Part shown: piece by piece, positions 63,901 through 64,000 of the stretch
How the letters are laid out: each line of letters opens with the position of its first letter
Position numbering within the stretch: position 1 is the stretch's first letter
Source: Arcuatula senhousia
Taxonomy: Eukaryota; Mollusca; Bivalvia; Mytilida; Mytilidae
DNA: 64,000 nucleotides
Assembly (NCBI GenBank): GCA_963971305.1
Contig: OZ020303.1
Span: forward strand, 46,426,106 to 46,490,105
Reading direction: 5' to 3'
Position numbers and translations under genes: made by a program
Notes under the pieces: generated by a model
Told to the model about the DNA's origin: nothing
The model's input: the letters and a program-made list of their open reading frames with translations, nothing else
Databases searched by the model: none

Positions 63901-64000
63901 GAGACAAAAAGCAGGGCTTAACCACTTAATCCAACTTTTCTATGCTCAAATTAAAATTAAGTCAATATATGTTCTCACCTAGCAGTAAATAGCCATGTAT
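6785..64000 (-). CDS. ENPP: Ectonucleotide pyrophosphatase/phosphodiesterase-like gene, C-terminal part (10 exons)
   Basis: Spliced on the minus strand from 64000-63979 (partial), 62896-62821, 57346-57259, 55045-54867, 54363-54187, 9842-9719, 8875-8816, 8531-8402, 7818-7674 and 6922-6785. Every junction is GT-AG and phases join without a break, giving ~378 residues to TGA. Family enzymes are extracellular or membrane-anchored zinc hydrolases cleaving nucleotide or lysolipid phosphodiesters. Visible landmarks are [10 protein letters not shown] (its His is the family's C-terminal zinc ligand of the phosphodiesterase domain), [14 protein letters not shown] and [11 protein letters not shown], then the nuclease-like domain with the calcium-loop-like DYNFDGFPD and the C-terminal [12 protein letters not shown]. 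The catalytic Thr and first metal ligands lie beyond the right edge. The intron between exons at 54187 and 9842 is ~44 kb. Assignment to ENPP1/2/3-type rather than ENPP4-7 follows from the nuclease-like domain; the exact orthologue is unresolved. Confidence 0.88.
7028..7086. repeat. Short inverted repeat inside an ENPP-like intron
   Basis: GTATCAATTTTTGTG and its near-complement flank ~30 bases; probably a small MITE fragment. Confidence 0.4.
7674..7818 (-). CDS. ENPP: ENPP-like exon, nuclease-like domain
   Basis: 145 bases from acceptor TATTTCCAG to donor GTAAGT, including [15 protein letters not shown] and TISFILPN. These match the IP(T/S)H(F/Y)F...SC and the F-x2-P-(H/N) pattern of the family. 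Confidence 0.88.
7895..8081. mobile_element. ~190-bp MITE in an ENPP-like intron
   Basis: Ends GTTGTTTTTTTCACAGG and the complement of GTTGTTTTTTTCGCAGG form 17-bp inverted repeats with one mismatch. TATAA-like flanks suggest a TA target. There is no coding capacity. Confidence 0.6.
8402..8531 (-). CDS. ENPP: ENPP-like exon with calcium-loop motif
   Basis: 130 bases from acceptor TGTTTAG to donor GTAAGC. It contains [17 protein letters not shown]; the D-x-N-x-D-G pattern corresponds to the calcium-binding loop of the NPP nuclease-like domain. Confidence 0.9.
8816..8875 (-). CDS. ENPP: ENPP-like exon, nuclease-like domain
   Basis: 60 bases from acceptor TTTCAAAG to donor GTAATC, reading [19 protein letters not shown], which matches the MYxxF segment of NPP proteins. 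Phases 2 and 1 join its neighbours exactly. Confidence 0.82.
9719..9842 (-). CDS. ENPP: ENPP-like exon, nuclease-like domain
   Basis: 124 bases from acceptor TTTTTTTCAG to donor GTAACA, reading [20 protein letters not shown] and so on. The D-C-V-x-P-D-x-R-V motif fits the NPP nuclease-like domain. It is the first exon after the ~44 kb intron. Confidence 0.82.
9930..10672 (+). repeat. Family B core repeats, ~155-bp units
   Basis: About five tandem units with AGCTAAATGAGCTGAACATT and CCTATAAGGGGTCATCTGAC. They are cut at 10673 by the start of a complete B element, so they are the remains of an older host copy. Confidence 0.85.
10673..13131 (+). mobile_element. Complete family B element (copy I)
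   Basis: It starts AACAAGAGGCTCCCAGG with the hairpin and GCTCACCTG, has a core of ~500-bp units containing GGGCAATAACTCC and GTAGATCTTGA, a (GGACGAC)n microsatellite, then the stem-loop around CCCTTCGGG and AGCTAAAAA. Two adjacent core units at 10.9-11.9 kb are almost identical. Confidence 0.88.
13258..15719 (+). mobile_element. Complete family B element (copy II)
   Basis: Same ends as copy I. From ~12.2 kb on, sequence recurs 2588 bases downstream with only a few substitutions, so copies I to III come from tandem duplication of element plus a 126-bp spacer (13132-13257 and 15720-15845). Confidence 0.88.
15846..17786 (+). mobile_element. Complete family B element (copy III)
   Basis: It starts AACAAGAGGCTCCC and ends with the CCCTTCGGG stem-loop and AGCTAAAAA. 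It is shorter than copy II by roughly one 502-bp unit. Confidence 0.88.
17793..18858 (+). mobile_element. Family B element (copy IV), 3' truncated
   Basis: Normal 5' end and two core monomers, then cut within a monomer where copy V begins. Confidence 0.82.
18859..20520 (+). mobile_element. Family B element (copy V), ~160-bp core type
   Basis: It starts AACAAGAGGCTCCC. The core has about eight units of the AGGGGCTGTAACCCCTATAA kind, then ATGTTTTTTGCC and a GAC-rich microsatellite. Its 3' stem-loop is perfect (no conserved mismatch) and forms the left half of the palindrome at 20465-20588. Confidence 0.82.
20465..20588. repeat. Perfect 124-bp palindrome
   Basis: Base-by-base pairing around a centre between 20526 and 20527 (TTACGATCGTAA) shows no mismatch out to 20465/20588. 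Each 62-bp arm carries one complete B-type stem-loop, so two element termini face each other. Confidence 0.95.
20540..23510 (+). repeat. Tandem repeat of ~700 bp, four partial or complete copies
   Basis: GTAACACTAGAACTTCCTTATC recurs at about 20599, 21281, 21980 and 23265. Copies 2 and 3 are 699 bases apart and nearly identical. Copy 3 is interrupted between ~22441 and ~23065, and copy 4 is partial. No coding frame was found. Confidence 0.85.
22441..23065. mobile_element. ~625-bp insertion inside the third 700-bp repeat
   Basis: The repeat sequence breaks at AATAGAGCATA and resumes at ATTGTAATGGCTCATAG. The inserted sequence is unique in the window. I see no clear terminal repeats, so a deletion or rearrangement is also possible. 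Confidence 0.5.
24245..26158 (-). pseudogene. hAT transposase, ZMYM1-like (TTF zinc finger, DUF4371), broken
   Basis: Read on the minus strand. Residues [20 protein letters not shown] (from ~26155) match the end of a TTF-type zinc finger. Then follow [51 protein letters not shown], and the C-terminal dimerisation region with [20 protein letters not shown], ending at 24245. Two lesions break it: a one-base frame change near 25825, just after DKYTSP, and one in-frame TGA at 25172-25174 after MQLWE, after which the same frame resumes. The N-terminus before the zinc finger is missing or scrambled. Without the lesions it would be about the usual length for the C-terminal two-thirds of this family. 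A host-domesticated gene is unlikely given the lesions and flanking terminal repeats. Confidence 0.85.
26160..26320. repeat. GGGAT-rich block ending in a C tract (first copy)
   Basis: Recurrent CGGGAT, GGGATA and GGGATT words, then CCGCCCCCCCC. A similar block lies at 26700-26895. Together they bracket the OTU-like fragment. Confidence 0.5.
26375..26690 (-). pseudogene. Fragment of an OTU-like (cysteine protease fold) transposon protein
   Basis: On the minus strand, [19 protein letters not shown] (and on to SVRSECRP) is followed after a frame change by [20 protein letters not shown], then an in-frame TAG at 26436-26438, then [19 protein letters not shown]-x-G-N-C-L is the active-site motif of OTU-domain proteins (Cys codon near 26416). 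Such domains occur in several invertebrate mobile-element proteins. The His region is absent, so this is a relic. It sits inside the hAT element, probably as a nested insertion. Confidence 0.5.
26700..26895. repeat. GGGAT-rich block ending in a C tract (second copy)
   Basis: Many CGGGA(T/A) words, then CCCCCTCCTCCCCTCCCCC. Same composition and polarity as 26160-26320. Confidence 0.5.
26916..27027 (+). CDS. Possible captured terminal exon, unidentified
   Basis: Reads [20 protein letters not shown] then [15 protein letters not shown] and TAA, with AATAAA at ~27061. The acidic, proline-containing composition looks coding and unlike its surroundings. It lies inside the hAT element on the opposite strand to the transposase. 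No family recognised; a chance frame remains possible. Confidence 0.3.
27186..27862. other. Rest of the TTAA MITE and proximal upstream region of the TRIM-like gene
   Basis: AT-rich. It contains the right MITE terminus at 27697-27715 and leads into the splice acceptor TCTCTTTCAG at 27861-27870. Confidence 0.4.
27880..28502 (+). CDS. TRIM-like coding exon 1 (B-boxes and coiled coil)
   Basis: Begins at ATG within GCCATGG, a good start context, and ends CCCTT before donor GT at 28503. It carries both zinc fingers and the first half of the coiled coil. Confidence 0.8.
27880..30932 (+). CDS. RING-less TRIM-like protein (B-boxes, coiled coil, beta-propeller), 2 coding exons
   Basis: Exons 27880-28502 and 29849-30932 join in phase ([15 protein letters not shown] at the junction) for 568 residues. 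Residues ~5-48 form a B-box1-type zinc finger (CSVC ... CPDC ... C-x2-C ... H), and ~68-105 a B-box2 (CTKH ... CRIH ... CIKC ... HH). About 110-260 is helical coiled coil, and the rest has repeated DG/PNG-x-(V/I)-x-(V/I)-D-type blades typical of NHL-like propellers. There is no N-terminal RING. Molluscs have greatly expanded families of such proteins, thought to act in immunity, signalling or RNA binding; the target here is unknown. A splice acceptor at 27869-27870, nine bases before ATG, implies an upstream non-coding exon. The gene lies on the opposite strand inside the giant ENPP-like intron. If the internal intron is not spliced, the product would stop at 28510-28512 after 210 residues. 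Confidence 0.85.
28495..29853. mobile_element. TIR element coextensive with the TRIM-like intron (candidate introner)
   Basis: Termini TATCCCTTGTCAAAAT and the complement of TATCCCTTAGCAAAAT begin a longer imperfect inverted repeat that continues through CATTGAAA. TA is duplicated at 28493-28494 and 29854-29855. The spliced intron (28503-29848) starts and ends inside these repeats. The interior is AT-rich, with many CCATT/AATGG words and no coding capacity. Removing the element plus one TA also restores an open frame. Confidence 0.75.
29849..30932 (+). CDS. TRIM-like coding exon 2 (propeller)
   Basis: Begins after the acceptor TTTTGCTAAG, reads [19 protein letters not shown] after the shared codon, and runs open to TAA at 30930-30932 after SVW. 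It has no internal stop. Confidence 0.82.
30933..31987 (+). other. Downstream region of the TRIM-like gene
   Basis: Probable 3' untranslated and flanking sequence, AT-rich. No further coding exon recognised. The first poly(A)-like hexamer I note is ATTAAA near 31224. Confidence 0.4.
31990..32199. mobile_element. 210-bp MITE with TACTGTAAAAGGG ends and TA target duplication
   Basis: TACTGTAAAAGGG at the left and its complement at the right, flanked by TA at 31988-31989 and 32200-32201. Internally it has paired TTTCGCG/CGCGAT words. Mariner-type MITE by target choice. Confidence 0.75.
32200..33207. repeat. AT-rich region with a dispersed SINE-like repeat
   Basis: At 32640-32720, ACAATGGTCCTGACTTAGTT and the following GGTTGGGTTGAAAC...CCAACCCTCC resemble 58965-59020 and 47310-47370, pointing to one dispersed family. 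Bases 32930-33060 contain a two-copy imperfect repeat around ACATCATA(C/T)GAGAAAT. No gene seen. Confidence 0.45.
33208..44048 (+). repeat. Expanded family B element: 21 tandem 502-bp monomers
   Basis: Starts AACAAGAGGCTCCC at 33208. From 33752 the same sequence recurs every 502 bases (503 at two variant monomers). Variant monomers (38772 and 42287 units) and their neighbours recur at exactly 3515 bases, and the 36262 and 43292 units at 7030 bases, revealing a seven-monomer higher-order unit. Open frames of 60-72 codons in every monomer are shadows of repeat identity. The array is cut at 44049 by another B element, and its 3' end resumes at 45578. Confidence 0.92.
44049..45577 (+). mobile_element. 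Family B element nested in the 502-bp array element
   Basis: Starts AACAAGAGGCTCCCAAGAGCC, ends with a GACGAC microsatellite, stem-loop and AGCTAAAAA. Its monomers are much more diverged than the 502-bp array (e.g. GAATCAAAAATCTGAACGAT), so it represents an older subfamily. Confidence 0.85.
45578..45950 (+). mobile_element. 3' terminus of the array-bearing B element
   Basis: Continues the monomer interrupted at 44048 with GGGCAATAACTCC, then the microsatellite, the CCCTTCGGG stem-loop and AGCTAAAAA. Confidence 0.8.
45951..46030 (+). repeat. Fragment of another B core
   Basis: CACCTTTAAGGGGCCGTAAC and the following CATCTGACAAC match the short-unit B core; probably the host of the array element. 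Confidence 0.6.
46031..47740. other. Intronic region, no gene recognised; dispersed repeat fragments
   Basis: Bases 47039-47168 are an inverted copy of 6324-6451. Around 47310-47370, ACAGGCACATTAAAATGTGG and the following CGGGGTTAAAC belong to a SINE-like family also seen near 32640 and 58965. No splice-bounded exon was found. Confidence 0.4.
47741..48194 (+). repeat. Duplicated host repeat around the LINE insertion
   Basis: GTGGATAAGTGAAATAGAAG occurs at 47940 and again at 48163 beside the LINE. Sequence 48007-48176 recurs at 51549-51718. Bases 47783-47945 are repeated inversely at 51168-51328. Confidence 0.75.
48195..50746 (-). mobile_element. 5'-truncated LINE retrotransposon, 2552 bp
   Basis: Boundaries are set by the uninterrupted copy of the target at 47940-48005: the left flank ends ACTAAATAAT and the right flank begins ATGAGTTGTG, which are contiguous there. 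Only AT can be a target duplication. It contains the reverse transcriptase frame; the endonuclease is absent. The 3' untranslated region is ~165 bp. Confidence 0.85.
48360..50648 (-). CDS. LINE reverse transcriptase (ORF2 fragment)
   Basis: 762 codons without interruption. Copies LINE RNA into DNA at the target site. Visible motifs: SSGPD at 137-140, [15 protein letters not shown] at 195-209, FIDLRKAFD (motif A, catalytic Asp 265), [10 protein letters not shown] (motif B, 321-330), FADD (motif C, 364-367), WQLSVN-x3-TK after it, and a C-terminal C-x2-C-x8-H-x4-C zinc knuckle from residue 710. The frame extends upstream of the ATG to ~50746 through [17 protein letters not shown], the linker that normally follows the apurinic endonuclease, so the element is truncated in that linker. 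I assign it to non-LTR retrotransposons of the broad Jockey/CR1/L1-like type without a clade call. The open frame indicates recent insertion. Confidence 0.9.
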   Translation of the reverse strand: MGKQLKIKPFDLTLRGQYFSTAKQLKKLTKKKKYEYQQNFIKKLFECNSNDTKTFWSTFKSSSKNNIQEELDIDPDELIKHFKTQGDWKKPNAAFVKEINEVLNKTENHVDNILTDKAITISEVKKIIKNLKTNKSSGPDLIMNEVVKKSKDFTLKSVTKLYNLILQSGVYPDSWNKSYVVPIHKSGDKNDPNNYRGISLLNCLSKIFSAVLNNRITEYMNDKLTNCQFGFRSNHRTTDSIFVLKTLINKYICLKKKPIYACFIDLRKAFDSVWREALLYKMINYGIGTKTTNIIKSMYSNTSSAIKLNNSCTEYFKVDRGVKQGDSLSPTLFNVYINDISDLFSTCETMPLALDESKLGGLLFADDLVLLSESEEGLQKSLNKLAIYCEKWQLSVNCKKTKSMIISNNRIIQNLNIYYNKTKIEQVTEFKFLGIFISSNGNLTQSAKYLAQKAYKVLFSIKAGTNHLNQVPVNLACHLFDSLVRPILTYNSEIWYMDIYKSFYNSSRRASLSNSKADLLSFLDKSIVDKVHTKFCKYTLGVKKCTSNIASRSEMGRYPVDSFIKTQSLLYEDRLNNPNINPILKECYSISKELDSNGIYTWYSYIKHIRKSYNLPQSEFKKNTDNKKKYYKEEVENSYNNIFWDKIENLDQNSKLQTFKQIKNNYNLEPYLLTDNTEYRKLICKLRLSDHQLAIETGRYKKIQREDRICKTCNVIEDESHFLFSCKINENCRKIYFDKINIDSSSQNEIKLNLILNPNNIV
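50747..51971. repeat. Rearranged repeat region right of the LINE
   Basis: The target repeat continues to GCTTGGT (~50789), is interrupted, and resumes with TTCGAAAACGGTCTGG at ~51553. Within the interruption, 51168-51328 is an inverted copy of 47783-47945. ATTAATTGCAATGATAAATA is shared with 47747. Confidence 0.6.
51972..53150 (+). mobile_element. Family A element, copy 2
   Basis: Its first ~170 bases are virtually identical to copy 1 (AACAAGTGTGGCC, GTCTCGCCTGCCGGC). Five to six ~182-bp units, (GCCGCC/GTC)n and the 3' stem-loop with AGGCGAGACAAAAA follow. Flanks differ from copy 1, confirming independent insertion. Confidence 0.87.
53455..53776 (+). mobile_element. Family B element, 3' fragment
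   Basis: TTTTGATGCTGAAGCAGTAG, the microsatellite, the stem-loop around CCTTCTGG and AGCTAAAAA. The 5' part is absent. Confidence 0.75.
53780..53990 (+). repeat. Dispersed repeat shared with 63165-63305
   Basis: ACAGGAAGTAGATGAGTGAC and CAAATGGCTGTGATATGTAG match the later region with few changes. Confidence 0.6.
54187..54363 (-). CDS. ENPP: ENPP-like exon, nuclease-like domain
   Basis: 177 bases from acceptor TTTAACAG to donor GTAGGT at 54186, phase 0 on both sides, containing [13 protein letters not shown]. The frame could run on to a TGA at 54148, but using the donor joins it in phase to the exon at 9842 and restores the family order of W-x-S-(Y/F)-T followed by D-C-x2-P-D. Confidence 0.8.
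54867..55045 (-). CDS. ENPP: ENPP-like exon, linker to nuclease-like domain
   Basis: 179 bases from acceptor TTTTTTGCAG to donor GTTAGA, reading [20 protein letters not shown] and ending [10 protein letters not shown]. The APNNGT-x-GSLN motif is typical of NPP proteins immediately after the catalytic core. Confidence 0.9.
55046..55731. other. ENPP-like intron sequence
   Basis: Bases 55400-55640 contain a degenerate inverted arrangement (TTTTCAGCAAATTTAACTATG against CATAGATAAATTTGCCAAAA), probably a MITE relic. No exon recognised. Confidence 0.35.
55732..57028 (+). mobile_element. Family A element, copy 3 (divergent)
   Basis: Starts AACAAGAGTTGAC, then GTCTCGCCTG and a core of ~180-bp units; two ~365-bp blocks at 56330-56940 are almost identical. 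The microsatellite is short and the stem-loop reads GTCTCACC...GCAGGCGAGAC before AAAAAAA. It lies in an ENPP-like intron. Confidence 0.82.
57259..57346 (-). CDS. ENPP: ENPP-like exon, end of catalytic domain
   Basis: 88 bases reading [18 protein letters not shown] then [11 protein letters not shown], bounded by acceptor AATTTCAG and donor GTAAGT. GPSF and FENIELYN are strong NPP signatures. The acceptor lies only 10 bases from the start of a family B element (57357). Confidence 0.9.
57357..57959 (+). mobile_element. Family B element (copy VIII), 5' part
   Basis: Starts AACAAGAGGCTCCC at 57357 and has short-unit cores. Split by the TTAA element; continues at 61366. Confidence 0.85.
58322..58518 (+). 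pseudogene. Relic transposase zinc-binding segment (Mutator-like/Kolobok-like)
   Basis: One frame reads [20 protein letters not shown] and CKRR. After a frame change near 58408 comes [19 protein letters not shown], then TAA at 58480-58482, and the same frame continues [11 protein letters not shown]. The order C-x2-C, E-x-GYGxGS-(I/L)-L-x-I-x-C-x2-C, N-x3-T-x-K-x-H resembles the N-terminal part of the Mutator-like transposase domain I know from cnidarian and mollusc genomes. No catalytic residues were found, so it is non-functional. Confidence 0.55.
58519..59385 (+). other. Interior of the TTAA element; uncertain 108-codon frame
   Basis: A plus-strand frame at 58825-59151 includes [15 protein letters not shown], but this stretch matches the SINE-like repeat of 32640-32720 at DNA level, so it is probably not a gene. 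The rest is AT-rich. Confidence 0.35.
59386..59468. repeat. 83-bp imperfect hairpin
   Basis: Outer arms CTTCTACAAC/GTTGTAGAAG and inner arms TGGAATTTCT/AGAAATTCCA, with further pairing between them. It lies inside the TTAA transposon. Confidence 0.7.
59469..60487. other. TTAA transposon interior, nothing recognised
   Basis: AT-rich, without coherent coding frames or repeats that I can support. Confidence 0.35.
60488..61070. mobile_element. 583-bp MITE nested in the TTAA transposon
   Basis: Inverted ends AAAGGAGTAGAGCCAGGAAG and the complement of AAAGGAGTAGAGCCACGAAG, continuing with lower identity to ~35 bp. No coding capacity. Confidence 0.75.
61366..62079 (+). mobile_element. Family B element (copy VIII), 3' part
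   Basis: Resumes with GGGGCTGTTATCCC, has short-unit cores, the GACGAC microsatellite and the CTTCGG stem-loop, and ends AGCTAAAAA. Confidence 0.85.
62150..62600 (+). repeat. ~140-bp tandem repeat with AGGTCAnnnTGACCT palindromes
   Basis: Four units start near 62152, 62285, 62423 and 62569. Three contain a perfect AGGTCA-N3-TGACCT palindrome and the first a one-base variant. Units also share CATTCATGCA and a CCACTGACC-like word. Confidence 0.85.
62821..62896 (-). CDS. ENPP: ENPP-like exon with zinc-ligand His
   Basis: Acceptor ATATTATAG and donor GTAAGT bound 76 bases reading [20 protein letters not shown] and then YKSMN. The G-x-H-G-Y-D-N motif carries the conserved metal-binding His at the end of the NPP catalytic domain. 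Confidence 0.85.
62897..63164. other. ENPP-like intron, nothing recognised
   Basis: AT-rich sequence between the exon at 62821-62896 and dispersed repeats. Confidence 0.35.
63165..63911 (+). mobile_element. Old family A-like element, 3' portion
   Basis: Contains the repeat shared with 53780-53990, then two ~120-bp units (ATGCTAATGCAACTGCATACC-like), a CCGCC-rich tract and a degraded stem-loop ending GCAGGCGAGACAAAAA. It is interrupted by the SINE at 63306-63510. Confidence 0.6.
63306..63510 (+). mobile_element. 205-bp SINE with 13-bp target duplication
   Basis: TAAGTAGTTGCTA occurs at 63293-63305 and 63511-63523. The insert begins GTCCTTCGGAAGGGACG and contains GTCCCGTGTATGGGAGAGC and GCACGTTAAA, which resemble the deeply conserved Nin domain of metazoan SINEs as I recall it. 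No tRNA-like head is visible, so it is 5'-truncated or headless. Confidence 0.75.
63979..64000 (-). CDS. ENPP: ENPP-like exon, cut by window edge
   Basis: It reads TWLFTA plus two bases of the next codon, then donor GTGAGAAC at 63978. The two bases plus the first base of the next exon complete an Arg codon, so the phase fits. It is short, so it is supported mainly by phase and position. Confidence 0.6.

Overview
The window is animal nuclear DNA, most likely from a marine bivalve and plausibly a mytilid mussel. It is AT-rich, has GT-AG introns and no bacterial-style operons, and is dominated by two dispersed repeat families that I associate from memory with mussel genomes. One family carries GCTCACCTG ends, the other GTCTCGCCTG ends. 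The species assignment is inference.

Genes. The main finding is one very large gene on the minus strand that open reading frames alone do not reveal. Ten splice-bounded exons, all in consistent phase, encode the C-terminal ~378 residues of an ectonucleotide pyrophosphatase/phosphodiesterase (ENPP/NPP family). Five exons lie at 64000-54187 and five at 9842-6785. Between them is a ~44 kb intron filled with transposable elements. That intron hosts a RING-less TRIM-like gene on the plus strand (B-box zinc fingers, coiled coil, beta-propeller; 27880-30932). The TRIM-like gene is interrupted by a 1346-bp GT-AG intron that is almost exactly coextensive with a TIR transposon, so it is a candidate transposon-born intron (introner). 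A terminal exon of another plus-strand gene lies at 377-552.

Mobile DNA, left to right: MITEs near 1.7, 7.9, 32.0 and 60.5 kb; family B elements (about 2.4-4.9, 9.9-20.5, 33.2-46.0, 53.5 and 57.4-62.1 kb); family A elements (5.1-6.3, 52.0-53.15, 55.7-57.0 and a relic at 63.8-63.9 kb); a ~700-bp tandem repeat (20.5-23.5 kb); a TTAA-flanked MITE split by a 3.4-kb hAT element with a decayed ZMYM1/DUF4371-type transposase (23.8-27.7 kb); a 5'-truncated LINE with an intact 762-codon reverse transcriptase frame (48.2-50.7 kb); a 3.4-kb TTAA-flanked element with a relic transposase nested in a B element (58.0-61.4 kb); and a SINE with 13-bp target duplications (63.3-63.5 kb).

Families A and B share one blueprint: a start AACAAG, a subterminal CTCRCCTG motif, a tandem-repeat core, a GC microsatellite, and a 3' stem-loop whose outer arm is the exact complement of the subterminal motif, followed by AAAAA. 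This resembles non-autonomous Helentron/Pearl/DINE-type elements and suggests one shared mobilising machinery. One B element has expanded into 21 copies of a 502-bp monomer with a 3515-bp higher-order period.
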